From Sialis fuliginosa (taxonomy: Eukaryota > Arthropoda > Insecta > Megaloptera > Sialidae): DNA of 64,000 nt. Both the position numbers and the translations under genes were made by a program. The DNA lies in NCBI GenBank assembly GCA_961205875.1, contig OY540812.1:13826001-13890000 (forward strand), read 5' to 3'. Below the pieces are notes generated by a model that saw nothing but the letters and a program-made list of their open reading frames with translations, did no database searches and was not told the DNA's origin. Shown here piece by piece: positions 35,801-47,880 of the stretch. Every line of letters begins with the position of its first letter. Position 1 is the stretch's first letter.

Positions 35801-38800
35801 TTGATAACCACACAATGGCTGTCTAAAGGAACCATTCGGATTCAAGGACATAAACATTTTAATAAAAAAAAATGAATACAAATATCATTTTCATTCTTAA
35901 CAATATTGTACATCCAGTTTACAAGCCAAAATTACGTTTTCAAGACGATCGAGAGGATGCTTATTGATGTATTTAATAAGAAAGGAGAAGTACTTTTCCT
36001 TTTCTACGTAATTTATCAAGCGGAACAAACAAAATAAATACTGATTTATAGTAAATTTCGTTTTAACTAAATTCAATAAATTTTATTTTGACAAAATTAA
36101 TGTCGACTTCTTTAACATTTACCGGCAAATACAAGTACCGATTATATAAAACTTTATTGCTTATTGGTTTTTCATTAGTAAAAGGAAACGTTCTTGTATA
36201 TTATCTTAGTATCAATTATATCAATGGTCTTCAAATTTTGTTGAATCACGAAACCCTTAGAACTATAAAGCTTTTTCGGCAAACCCCTTCCCAGCCTTAG
36301 AAAAATATTTCTTAAAATAATATGCAAAATAAGTTATAAAAGCAGAAAAACTCACACTAGCTATTTTACTCACACTAATGTGGAACACAGTTTGAAGACC
36401 ACTGGATTATATTATTTAAATACTTTATTGCAAACATTTTAATTTTGTATCCATTTTTACTCTCCAGATTATTTTATGCACTTTGGCGTCGCTCGTACTT
36501 GCCGCTCCACAAGGACCATCAACAGAACCTATTCCTATTTTAAGACAGGAACAAGAAGTCAATTTTGATGGAACATACAAATGGAGGTTAGTAAATAATA
36601 AAAAATATAATATAAATATAGTAATAGGTGATTTTATTTAAATATATTATAACGAATATTAAAATAATCTGTAAAAAATTGGTCTTCAGTTCCAATAAGC
36701 GTGGGAGCTACTTTTAAAATTTCAAATTATCTGATGAGCTTCATAAACCCAATATGTAGATTGTATATGTACCTAAGCAGTTGTATCATTTTACGTTTTG
36801 ATAAGTTACAAGAAATAGAAATTATAGCAATCGCCAAACCACCCATTGCGAGCTACTAGTAGCTCGAGGAGGAATTTTCATTTTCATCTAATGTAAATTA
36901 GATTTACAGTAAAAATATTTTTCATATGAGCCACTGAAAATTCCTCCTCGAGCTACTGATAGCTCGCAATCGATGGTTTGGCGATTGCTATAATATCTTA
37001 TCTTAACGAATTGTTTGAAATATCCAGAAGCTATGATAATTAACTCAACATATAAAAAGAAACAATGATATGAGAAATATAATGCATAAAATCAAATAAA
37101 AATAAAAATAATAAAAAGAGGAACTTTAGTTTTTGAAAGCTTCAAATGTTTTTACGAATATATGTATGTTTCATCTGAAAAAGTTCAAAAATACAATATA
37201 TTATATTTTATTTATCTTCCGAACAAATATACATAGGTACCTATATAGACAAATATTTGTACTATAGTTGTCCATATATTTATTATTCTAAACACAAAAT
37301 CAAGTAAATATTTGCATTCCTTGTATGTATGTACGTAATATAAACTCAGCATTAAATTCATGCATATCATATAGGTTCAACTTCACAGTGATGTGTTGAG
37401 TTATGTAGGAGTAAGTTTGGTGTATTATATTACACCAAACAGCCGTTGAGTTTGTTGTTTATGTACTTGCAGGTTATCAAGTAACCGTGTAAATATACTT
37501 TCATATTGTGTAGGTACTTTATTATCTACAAACTTTAAGTATTGTATTACTGTTTATAAGAATATATTAAATCCATAAGCCTGATCACAAGTATTGTAAT
37601 TTATATTATTTTTTTATATTCAAAGTTCTAAAGTTATTATATAAATTAATTATTCAAAATATTTTGTTTAACTTGTCATATTTATTTTCAAAAAAAGTAA
37701 CTTTTTTTTGTAATAGTTTATTGTTTTCAAATATTTATTTATTATATTGATTGTTGTTATTGTGATTTTTGTTCAACAATTTTTGTTTTACAGATGTCCG
37801 GTATTATAAAGGAGCTAGCTAGCAAGCACTTTCAAATGGGGTATTAATTCTGTGATAGTATCTATGGATTAGCTATGGAATTTAGAGCAGTGATTCTTCA
37901 ACGTATTGTAACACAGTTGGCGACTCTGACCGTAAAAAATAATTTTCATTATATCGCCACTGTTTTAATACCGTTGGTGTTTACATACCACGCGTACGCG
38001 AAACTTGTCAAACATTTGAAAGTGCTTGCTAGCTAGTAAATTTTGCTAGCTATATAATAATACCGGACAAGAGCCTACTTAAATGTAAAGTAGAATAAAA
38101 AACACATTGAAATATGCTATAGCCAACTTAATGGCCCATAAGAAAAACTAAAGTTATAGCTTGTATTTCGGAAATTAAGGGTCGATCCAGACTATCGTGC
38201 AGGTCCCGGTTCGATCTCACTCCAATCAAATATAAATAAATAATAAACAATGAAAGCATTCACACTATAGGTATCATGCCGGTCTCGGTCCAATCACTCT
38301 CCGATACAGTATTTACCATACTGTATATTTGACTGGAACGAGACCGGACCGGGACCGGCAAGATAGTGTGGATCGGCGCTAAAAGTAATATAAAAATTCT
38401 TAATATGCCAATTAATTCTGCAGAAAAATTGCTTTAAGAAACCGCAAACAAAAAGTACCTATCTACTTTGACAAAAAAGTTGTAGCTATTTAAAAAATTA
38501 CCGACATTATTACCACAAATTACCACATACAACAACCAACATTTTTTGATGTAGTAATACTCACCCCTTCCTTACAAATAATTCATCTCATTTAATCGAA
38601 TAACGATTTCACGCTTATCTTGGACACCCTGTATATTATATATTTATAATATACTTTATTATAGAGGTAGATATTGATTTTTTATGTTCGATTATCTAAA
38701 AAACCATTGGACAGATTTTTATGCAACTGTTATTGAATTATTTCATGCAATTCCGGAAATGGCATAGGCACCTGACTAAACTTTAATACACACATTTGTT

Positions 38801-41800
38801 TTATATATAACGTGTCTCATTTAGCAATTTCCTGTTGGCCTTTATCAATTGCAATGAGTTGTATTTATTATTGATAGGTAATATAAATTAAATTACAAAA
38901 CTTTGTTTAGATTATATATAATGCGATACATTGACAAAAATACCAGATACATGTATTAACATATATACAACAATATGTATAGTTAGGTAAGGTAAGGACA
39001 CATTCCGACATTCATCCGGGCAACCGATAACGAACCCGAAACAACTGTCCGCGTCGTTAGGTTTTGTCAATGAAGTTTAAAATAACGACACTCACAAATC
39101 CTTTTAGATTAACCATTTTAGAAGATAGATTGCTCTTTAGTGTAAAAATAGGTCAAACCCGATAAAAAACCGATCGTTTACAAAGACTTCGGCTATAGAT
39201 TCCTTAGTTCCCAAAAGTAGAAAAATATGATACCATAAACACGTGTCAGATATTACTATAGATACATAATATTTATTATTCACCTCTTATAATAGTTGGA
39301 ACTATGTATATCTATTTATTAATAATAATGTATTCGTGAATACTGTGTTGAACATTTATAGTAGCATGCTTTTCCTGCATATCAAATTATTATTTGTTAG
39401 GGACAGAAAAAATATATAATTAATTCAATTTGACATACTTTTTTATAAAAAGTCCGCCAAATAGTTTTTTTCTTTTGGTTAATTGGTTTTGTACAAAAAT
39501 CAACTGAAGGTCGAACTATTGTCTCATTATTATTGTTAGTAAAATAATAATATGATTTTTCATAAAACAGTTTATATTCAAATACTTCATTGTTTCTAAA
39601 ACCAAAGTAGAATTTATTATGTATACGAAGATCATTAAATGTATTGGTGGTCTGAAATTTAAATATTATTTTAATTAATTAGCATTATACGATCTTAATA
39701 ATAGGTTTTCGCAGTCGGTGGGAATTTTAAACAGCTTCTGGGTCTTGGTTAGAGTTGTTGTAAATGTTCTTGTGGAAAATCAGCGCATTTGTTTTCAAGT
39801 AATTATTGTAGTTATAATTGTTTTGAAATTAACTCTGGGGAAATACTTATTTATATGAATAGTTAATTTGTCGTTGGTTGTGCAAATATAGGCATTCAAT
39901 TTATTTGAATATTGCATAAATTAAATTATAGATTTAGAATTTTTTTAACTGGATATTATATATCAATAATATCAAATATCTGCCATGGGAGCCATAACTT
40001 TTATTGTACGTAATCCTGACAGTGAATAGTGTACTGTACGTGATTCTTATTTTATTAAAACTTATTTTTGACAAACTAATAAAAGATAGAATAAAATGAA
40101 TGGGACATAAACTATAGATAATATTATTCTCTACATTATGTATCAAATGAATTTGTTTTTACTGTTCACTCTCTGTATTACGTATAAGAAAGTCCCACGG
40201 TACCTATGGCAAATACGCACACTGTTCAATCTCTGTAATACGTATAAGAAAGTCCCATGACACTCATGGCAGATATTTCTTCTCTCTTATGAACTATTTG
40301 AATTATAATAAAAATTATTTTTTTCAAAAATTAGATTTTTCGAAAAAAATGAATGGAACGTAAATTATAGATAATAATATTACCTACAATTTTTAACTTG
40401 ACCATTTTTCTCTAATTCGCACTGTTTTAAAGTAATTTGAAAAATTCAAAAATCGACCTTACTGCCGTATCCGGTTGAAATATCGTTCTCAAAAGTTTTC
40501 TTCCCATACAAAAATTAATCTTAAATTTCACTCTTCCACATATTTGAGTTACAGCACTTACAGACAGACAGATGGTAAAAATTGATAATTCTATCAAAGT
40601 CCAAATTTCGAAAAAAATCGGTTTAACAATACTTACTTATACTATTATATATGTATATTTCATACATATATATAAATGGGTATAAGAAAGTAAAAAAATG
40701 TGAAGTAATATGACATATTATGTCATTTATCTAAATACAAATCTATTTAGTATACATACATTTCTTTTTCCACCAGATAAAAAAATGGATTATTTTTTAT
40801 TCACTTACATAAGTATGGTAACTATCAGTTATAAAATTTCCTTATTGATTTTTTATTCAATAGACAAAAGACAATACCTATTATGCAAAAGACATGTAGG
40901 TTTTAATTTTGTGGTACAACTTAATGATCAAGATTCCGATAAAAGGTTTACAATAAAACGTGACAGTCGAATTTCCAACTGCCACGATATAAACTACAAT
41001 ATAAACTATGGTTATAGGTCTTGTTCACAGATTAAAGTTTTGAGTTATATAACGTCTACATCCATAAATTATACGAAGATGCGCGGATAATAGATAACGA
41101 ATTTAAATATCGTTGTTTGGGATCAAACAATGAATAAATTTTAAATGTGGCTACGGTAATTTAAAACGTTTTCAAATTTTTTCGTTGATCGATAACAGCA
41201 AAGTTTTTGTTATAGTTTATATTACAGTATTTTTTTATCTATGTGATTAATGTAGAGGAACAAGTGCAAATAAGAATTTTAAAAATTTTGAAGTAAAATC
41301 TATTATTTTTTTAGAATACTTTTCAGGTTTTCAAATATAGATAAAATTAATTGTTTGGTTTCTTCTTATTCTTCCATGTAGTATTGATTTACGCAGGTAA
41401 TATTGAAGAGACCTTGCTCCAACATGTGTCGTTCGATTCACAGATTTATCTAACTATTATACGAGGTGACCACATAATTCACAATAAATTACTTAGAAGG
41501 GATTGGATGTACACGATTCCGGATAATCGCTGAACAAAAGGCCAAGGTTGCACAGAATCGTTTACCGTTGCGGACATAATAACATAACTTACTAGATGAT
41601 TGCTAATTATAAGTTAAGAAACAGTATAATATGTCAGGGCAGTTCTAGGAGGAGTTCATTTGTTTTGTGAAAGTTATAATAATATTTTTCTTCTGACCCT
41701 ATGGCATTTTTATGGCGAGAATCCGTGATAATGTGTGCACTCATGATGAAATCATAGATCAAGAATATGCAAGTGTCATATATATTACAATGGTTAAATG

Positions 41801-43187
41801 CCAGTTTCGTTGTTATCTAAACCTATTCTTTTTTTTATTATATTTTACGTAATGTGACTAGACAATTGTGTTCATACTTCAAAATCAATTAATTATATTG
41901 ACCTGTAGGTAGAGAAATATTATTTTTGACATTTGTATTAATAAAACATTATTTATTTATCTTCAGTGAATAAGTTATGCTGAAATCAACTGAATCATTT
42001 GGAATGTTTTCATAATTTCTGAATAGTTATTTAAAAATTAAGCATAGGTATTATTAAAAAGGGAACAAATTAAACGCGCACTATTTTAAATGAAATGAGA
42101 AATAGTGAAGAACATTAAATAAATTATTTTAACACTTAATAAACTATTAAAGCATTTGTAAACAATATTTTTTGTGTTTTAGCAATAAACTAGCGTTAAG
42201 ATAATACTGTTTGTTCATTAATGAAAAAAAATGACACATAGAAAAAAAATTGTACCTAATGAGCAATATCATGTATTTATATAATATTTTATAAATCGTA
42301 CAGAGTTGATAGACAATTATAAAAGTTAAAGCTTAGAATTCAAAATGTTATTGCTCAAATACAATATATTTAATGCTCGAAGTATATAAAATATTGCGCG
42401 CTTAAATACTAAATTAAAAACTCTATTAAAAATATCTGTATCAATGTTATGTAGTTGAAGTATCATTTGCATTAAATTCTCTTCAGTTAATAGAAATTCA
42501 ATAAACCTATCAATTACATGAACGTTCTCATTATTAATAGTTTCAGTAACAATAAAAAATGAAACATCATTATGTCGTAATCAATATTTTAAAGATGGAA
42601 CAGCATTTGGTATTTAAATTCGCGAAAGCTTTATAAGTACGTGTATTACTTATATTCAATTGAATGTCATACAAAGACTACAATTTACTAATAATTGCAT
42701 GATAATGAATTGCTATGCAGTCACGATTTGTAGAAATTAAAAATTCCAATCTTAATTACAAACAAATAAAAATGTATAATTCCAACAAATTATAGAAAAT
42801 ATATATAAACAAATTATTTATGACCTTATAAATTAATTTGTAAATATTTTAAACATTATTATTGACGTAATATCCATGACCTCTGTACCTAAACATCTAA
42901 TAATAAATCGATAATTTATATTTAGTTACGAGACCGGAAATGGTATAACAGCTGAGGAGGAGGGCTTCCTGAAGAACGCCGGAAACAAAGAGACGGAAGC
43001 ACAGGTCGCCCAAGGACAATTCCAATACACTGCTCCCGATGGAACACTTATCAAAATGGTTTATATTGCTGATGAGAACGGTTTCCAACCACAGGGTGAT
43101 CATCTTCCAACCCCCCCACCAATTCCTCCAGCGATCCAAAAGGCTTTGGAATATATCGCGGCTCACCCACCACCACCAGAAAGTTAA
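29873..43187 (+). CDS. RR-1 cuticular protein 1 (endocuticle type), 130 aa
   Basis: Exons 29873-29884, 36468-36586 and 42926-43187 (TAA) join in frame to a 130-residue secreted protein. Residues 1 to about 17 ([17 protein letters not shown]) form the signal peptide, split by intron 1 after four codons. After a linker ([13 protein letters not shown]) comes the Rebers-Riddiford chitin-binding domain: [30 protein letters not shown] and [16 protein letters not shown]. It ends with the RR-1 tail [18 protein letters not shown] followed by PPPES. RR-1 proteins bind chitin in soft or endocuticle. The introns are 6.6 and 6.3 kb and carry several inverted-repeat elements. Intron 2 interrupts the domain inside a Ser codon. 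AATAAA is at 43571. Confidence 0.93.
32077..33817. mobile_element. hAT-type element with about 490-bp inverted arms, TSD ATGTACAT
   Basis: Starting TAGGGTGTGCCAAAAAAAGA and ending with its reverse complement, the arms (about 32077-32567 and 33329-33817) match with very few differences apart from one or two length changes in A/T runs. A unique AT-rich centre of about 760 bp separates them. Flanks carry ATGTACAT at 32069-32076 and 33818-33825. This 8-mer is itself palindromic, so a longer inverted repeat with a different target site is a formal alternative. The nTnnnnAn form and TAGGG end fit hAT. No transposase frame is present. Confidence 0.8.
34371..34485. mobile_element. Small inverted-repeat element
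   Basis: The ends TAAGTCAGCG and CGCTGACTTA are perfectly inverted around 95 bp of relatively GC-rich sequence. The flanks are too short on information to define a target duplication. Confidence 0.4.
35150..35352. repeat. Opposed pair of dispersed repeats forming a long hairpin
   Basis: The left copy (GATCTTGATTTCTGGGTGTA, GCCGCGTCGATTTGGTCGTG, TTATCGGCCAACGTTT) is mirrored by the right copy (AACGCTGGCCGATAACACGA, CCAAATCAACACGG, TTTACACCCAGTAGCCAAG). The centre is a perfect hairpin with AGGGCTCTTCT and AGAAGAGCCCT stems. The right copy also carries CCTGACGATATCCACTGC and GACGAAACG, a hammerhead-like core. It is the same family as at 23690 and 25035. Confidence 0.6.
35577..35747. repeat. 60-bp direct duplication, 111 bp apart
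   Basis: GTTATATAAACGAATAAAAT followed by TTTCAGAAGATACAAATTAT and AAAAATTCACAATATAT occurs at 35577 and again at 35688, with about one mismatch. No terminal structures suggest an LTR element. A local segmental duplication is the simplest reading. Confidence 0.7.
36821..36994. mobile_element. MITE with about 60-bp arms, 174 bp
   Basis: ATTATAGCAATCGCCAAACC on the left pairs with GGTTTGGCGATTGCTATAAT on the right. Inner arms GCGAGCTACTAGTAGCTCGA and GGAGGAATTTTCA are also mirrored. The GAGCTACTAGTAGCTC palindrome occurs within each arm. The target duplication is not clear. Confidence 0.65.
37795..38069. mobile_element. MITE with TGTCCGGTATTATA ends, 275 bp, 3-bp TSD AGA
   Basis: The ends TGTCCGGTATTATA and TAATACCGGACA are inverted. 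Inner GCTAGCTAGCAAGCACTTTC and GAAAGTGCTTGCTAGCTAG also pair. AGA flanks both sides (37792-37794, 38070-38072). Its termini resemble those of the element at 45912-46247, so the two probably belong to one family. It is PIF/Harbinger-like by end sequence, though AGA departs from the usual TWA. Confidence 0.65.
38179..38379. mobile_element. PIF/Harbinger-like MITE, 201 bp, TSD TAA
   Basis: The ends GGGTCGATCCAGACTATC and, in reverse complement, GCGCCGATCCACACTATC are inverted, continuing into GGTCCCGG / CCGGGACC. TAA flanks both sides (38176-38178, 38380-38382). A GGTTCGATCTC segment in the left arm resembles a tRNA B box but has no A box or cloverleaf around it. Confidence 0.7.
39960..40640. 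repeat. Diverged interspersed repeat block with inverted and tandem modules
   Basis: A module with ACTGTTCA, CTCTGTA, TACGTATAAGAAAGTCCCA occurs twice in tandem (40161-40280, period 60). A more diverged copy lies in reverse orientation at about 39981-40030 (GCCATGGGAGCCATAAC). The block ends in a TTTGAGTTACAGCACTTACAGACAGACAG tail, in two parts here. Related sequence recurs at about 47620-47850. Confidence 0.5.
42926..43187 (+). other. Exon 3 of cuticle gene 1, carrying most of the RR-1 domain
   Basis: This exon runs from SYETGNG to the TAA. Listed separately because it lies more than 13 kb from the gene start and has no start codon of its own. It begins at the acceptor TATTTAG/TTAC. The minus-strand open frame across it is an antisense shadow. 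Confidence 0.9.
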
Positions 43188-44851
43188 ATTAAATGATATA
43201 TAAAAACGAAATCAAAATTTTCTCAAAACTACGAAATTTTATCGCCTATTATATTTATTTTATTTAAATTTTTTAACGTTTATTGATTTTTTTAATAATT
43301 TTAAATTTTTTAATCTATTATATTTTAAATGCCAAAGTTTTATTATAATTTAACTAATAATTTCATTTAGCAAATGTGTGTAACAGTTTTTGACAGAAAG
43401 GTTTAATTATATGATAAATTAGAAAATTTTGATTTTGATAACTGATAATATCACCTTTATCGTACAAATGACGAGCTTTGTCATTTATGAAAAATGGCTG
43501 TAGAAATTATTGTTATTATATTTTTTACTATTATTATACGTATTCTATATATTTGTATTTTCAAGCATTTAATAAAAAAGTATCTATAAACATTTTATTT
43601 TTATTTTATTTCTACCTAGGTTCTTTTATATTTCAAATAAATATTATATAAATCGCAAAGAATTTCTTTGAGAAAAATGTGAAATTTTTTTAACTAAAAT
43701 AAATAAATAAAGAAAATTTTATTTTTTTCCTAAAATGATTTTAATTTAGATGAAATACCTACCCTCAATTATTTGTCAAAAAGCATTACAAAAATAGATA
43801 TAAAAAAATTATATTTTATATCTATAAAAAAATACAACATTTAAATAATATAATAATTAAAGTTATTCTTGGTATAATCGCCAATAATATAAATATGTTC
43901 AAACATCTTGTATATACAACTGGAATAACACAGTCGTAAAAACAAATGTATAACCACACAGATAAAAGTAAACTAATGAAAGTTCCAGTATTGAAATATA
44001 AAAATGATGAGACCCAATATTCACGTCTTGTGCAATATCTGTAGGATTATAAATGATGTTATTATTGTGATAGAACTAAAATTTTACGCACACACGTTAT
44101 CGATTTCCACTTACTTATTCAAGGTATTCATGTTGTTTGGCAATTCAGTTGTTTCAGGTCTTTGGAGATCTGGAAAACTAACTTTTATTTGTCACATTAG
44201 TGGCGATTATTATAACCAGATAATATACATACATATGCATAAATGTGTATTTTATTGATTTTTTTTAAATGTAATTTATCACGTATTTTATGGTTTTTTA
44301 CGGTTCCTTGTATAGATATGAAACCATTAATGTGTAATATGTAATTATACATGACTAGGTGATGATGGCAATGATAAAACATTAATTCTATTTCATTGAA
44401 AAGTAACGGCTAAGATTTTGTCATGAGATAAAAATATTGACGCATGTAGGATAATTAATTTTCACAGATATGATCATTTATGAAACCATCATATTTCGAT
44501 GATAAATATTATTTCTGTCAGATAAAAATAGTAAGATTAAATATTAAGAAATACCCCAAACCCAAGTGTGTAAAGACGCGTTTGCACGATAATTACATTA
44601 GAGATACTCCAGTATGAGTCTCGACAAGTCGACGTTTTAATAAGATTATTTGTAAATTATTTTTAGTAAGTATAAAAAAATGACCAGTAAAATTAAACAT
44701 AAAGTAATAATATAAAATATATTTAATGATATTTACTGATAATATCAGAAAATACGGCTGTGAGCGAGACTTGGCTACTACAATCAACCAAAAATCGATC
44801 AGCGTTGTCCAGGCTCTTACTGGAGTGATTCTAAATTACATCACCACATAG

Positions 44852-45039
44852 ATCAACGAAAATTGGTATAGATATAGTTTGATACCTACACTTTAAGAAA
44901 CCGATGAGTGCAGTTGCCATTTTGAAGTTATTCGCGTAAAAACAGTTTTTCGCCCATTTAACCCCCAACAAAACAACCTTTGCACCCGTTGGTAGACTTA
45001 AAGTGTAGGTATCAAACTATCTAACCAATTTTCGTTGAT
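44852..45039. mobile_element. MITE with about 45-bp arms, 188 bp
   Basis: ATCAACGAAAATTGGT and AGTTTGATACCTACACTTTA on the left are mirrored by TAAAGTGTAGGTATCAAACT and ACCAATTTTCGTTGAT on the right, with one short insertion. The flanks show no certain target duplication. It is non-coding. Confidence 0.65.
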
Positions 45040-45911
45040 AAAGGAATTATTGTGTTCGAAAAATCAATTTTTTTTATACTATTATATATTATAACATTTG
45101 AATATATCCCCGTGGTGACGTAATTCCCGCGCAAACGCTGAATGGCCAAGGAGCTATTGAGACTACCTTGTCTTTATATACCTTCCCCCAAACCATAATA
45201 ACATAATTGAAATAATACGTTTATATTATACTATTTACTTACATTTTCAACAATTACTTATCAATTTTAAAGTAATTTAGTATAATCCTGGGAATAATCC
45301 AATAATTGTAAATCAAGAACCCTTGTAGTATATACACGATCAAAATATATTAATTATGATAAATAGGTCCCCCTAAAGATATATACTCACTAAAACAGCG
45401 ATTATAATTGTTTATGCTTTTCTGGAGTAGACGGATAACACATAGTAAAGTAATGTATAGTTATTTCGAACCACCCTCATATTTTGTAAATGTCTATATA
45501 TTTTTTCATTTGCTCCCCTTCCCCCTTCTTACCGTACTGTTTGTTTTATCATGATTTACCAAACACAGAAGCAACCTCCATCCTATTTGTGTGTCCCTGT
45601 TACATATTATATAATATGTAGTATGTATCTTGGAATGTATAATGTTCATATATTATGTAGAAATGTACACTGTACACATTTACAAAAAAGTAAATTAAAA
45701 TTACAATAATCCTCTGAAAATATGTATTTAAATACATATATAGGAATGTGAGTACATGTCTAAGTACTACTTATTATTGCTTTTCAATAAATGAATTAAA
45801 TTACAAGTAGAAGTATTTGAGTTCAATAAAAGTACTTAAATTTTGATTTCACTAATTTAACAAGAAAAAATCAAGATAAATAACAAGTTATGGCTGAATT
45901 TGTATGAGTAA

Positions 45912-46247
45912 TGCCCGGTATTATAAAAAAATTGTTTGAGTGCAAAAGCAAATTAACTTCCAGCTAACGTTATCTGCTAGGTGTCAAATTGTTATGAAAT
46001 TGCTCGATATTTTAAAGAAGTAGTAATAATTGTATAATAATGTAAATGCGAAGTATTTTATGACGTACACTAGGCAGCACTTATTTTAAGTCACTGATTG
46101 TACGCGTATGCGTCAAGGTTATCATATGAATGATTTAATTCGCGACATCTGTGAGTGTGTTATCATTTAAATTCAGTGCTAAGCAGATAGTGTTAGCTGG
46201 AAACTAATTTGATTTGCGCTCAAGCAAATTCTTTATAATACCGGGCA
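45912..46247. mobile_element. PIF/Harbinger-like MITE, 336 bp, TSD TAA
   Basis: TGCCCGGTATTATAAA and TTTATAATACCGGGCA are inverted. TAA flanks at 45909-45911 and 46248-46250. Inner TTTGAGTGCAAAAGCAAATT and AATTTGATTTGCGCTCAAG also pair imperfectly. Its ends are related to the element at 37795-38069. Confidence 0.75.
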
Positions 46248-46879
46248 TAAGTATAAGTATGCCATTAAACATTGACATTTTTACAAAAGTGGATAATTAA
46301 TAAAACTATACAAATACAAATAAAATAAATATTTAATTTTTCTATACCAGCAGTATAAAGTTCTATTAATTAATTGTAAAGGAAATAAAGTTTATTTGCA
46401 AACTTATTAATTTTTTTAAAACTATTAAATTTAAGAAATAGCTATTTTAGAAGGGTGCCATCTGGTAGCTTTATAAATAAATATTTTTTTCTTTTTTTTA
46501 TTCATTATTTAATTCGTTATATAAGCGATTGTTCATTATGGTAGGATTCTTTATTCGAGCTAATTCTCACGACACGTGCGTAAAATTTTTCGCGAAATAC
46601 AGGTTTTGTTGGATGATATTCACGGTATAATAAATAATACTAGCGATGCACAAACAGTGACCTTTTGTTATATTTGTTTTGTAAAAATTACTTTTTAAAA
46701 TAAAAGGTTATTGAACTGAGTAATGTCTATAAAATATATACTTATTATTGAGTTTCAGTTTGGTACAAAAATATCAAGTTTATTGATAAATATGTAGGTA
46801 ATTAATTAATTTGTCAAATTAATTAATTATTTGTCAAATTTTGGGTACAATTATCATAAGTAGAAAGTATCAAAAAAAT

Positions 46880-47880
46880 CGGCCAAGATATACACGGGTG
46901 TATGCCATAAGGGTTCCGAAATACGAAATACGTACTACGTGAACTTTAGTGCCACTTACAGGGGGTCAAATATTACTTATATCTACATTTATATATATAT
47001 CTACATTTTGACACCTCACCTGTCTAAATATCGAAATAAAAATAAAATTAGTCTATGACACCCCTTCCTATTTGAAACGATCATGTTGATTGAAGTATTT
47101 TTCGTTGGTAGTATCACCAAATCCCTGTTACCAAATTTTTTGAGCCAGTTGTTACCGAGCTAGAGGGGGATGAAGGGCAAAATAGTTTACTGCTTGGAGC
47201 TCTTGTAGGCTCCATTTTTAAGTTACAAAAATGATAAGGGTCAAATTCTACAGAACGATTTCTACATTTTGAAACCCCACATGCCTAGATATGAAAACTT
47301 CTAGAATTTTTTCAATTTTGAAATGCTATTGTTGACTTTAGTATTTGTCGTTTTAGTATATATTATCAAAATACATTTTGACGTGCCATATGCCTTGGTA
47401 TACAAAATATTTTTTGCCTAGTTTTAGCCCCTTAGCGTACCTCCCCCCACCTGATTTTTTTTAAATTTTAAATCTTTACTAGAGGGTATCATTTCACATG
47501 TTTGTAGCATATAAAGTTTACGAGATATTTTGTTTTGACTGAAAAGTACAGACGATAAAGAGATTAATAGAGTTTCTTCGCAATCTAAAAAACAATATTC
47601 TAAATGTCCTCATATCATAAACAAAAAAAAGCTACCATGGGTGCCACGGTACTTTCTTGTATATATTACTGAGAATGAAGAGTGAATTTTTAAAATTAAT
47701 TTTATTTTATTCTGGCAAACTGATTTCAAATATCAGAAGTTTTCTTCCGAGAGAAAATATATCTTAAATATAAAATTTCACTCTTCTACGATTTGCTATA
47801 TTTGAGTTACAGCGTCTACAGCAAACCGACAGGCAGACACAAATATCATGGCGAAAAAAGTCAGACTGCGGATATCATGG
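46880..47880. repeat. Diverged interspersed repeat
   Basis: It contains an ACCATGGGTGCCACGGTACT, TTCTTGTATATATTACTGAG segment (about 47635-47690) and a TTTGAGTTACAGCGTCTACAG tail with short CAGAC-type motifs (about 47800-47840). Both are also found in the block at 39960-40640. Boundaries and class are uncertain. Confidence 0.4.

Larger units (their letters stand above)
29885..36467 (+). other. Intron 1 of cuticle gene 1
   Basis: This 6.6-kb intron contains the long-armed hAT-type element (32077-33817), a small inverted-repeat element (34371-34485), an opposed pair of dispersed repeats (35150-35352) and a 60-bp direct duplication (35577-35747). A TGTCTGACTGTCTG-type short-motif patch lies near 31510-31560. 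No additional exon was detected. Confidence 0.55.
36587..42925 (+). other. Intron 2 of cuticle gene 1
   Basis: This 6.3-kb intron contains three inverted-repeat elements (36821-36994, 37795-38069, 38179-38379) and a diverged repeat block with a 60-bp tandem duplication (39960-40640). Open frames of 60-126 codons in 39.9-41.6 kb are AT-rich and have no recognisable domain. They are not called as genes. Confidence 0.55.

Noticed and set aside
38190..38230. GGTTCGATCTC resembling a tRNA B box, possible tRNA or SINE.
   Set aside because: It sits in the arm of a TAA-flanked inverted-repeat element. No A box, acceptor stem or poly-A tail is present.
40710..41090. A 126-codon open frame in intron 2 of cuticle gene 1.
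   Set aside because: It consists of AT-rich codons with no recognisable domain. It begins beside a repeat block and has no splice or promoter support.
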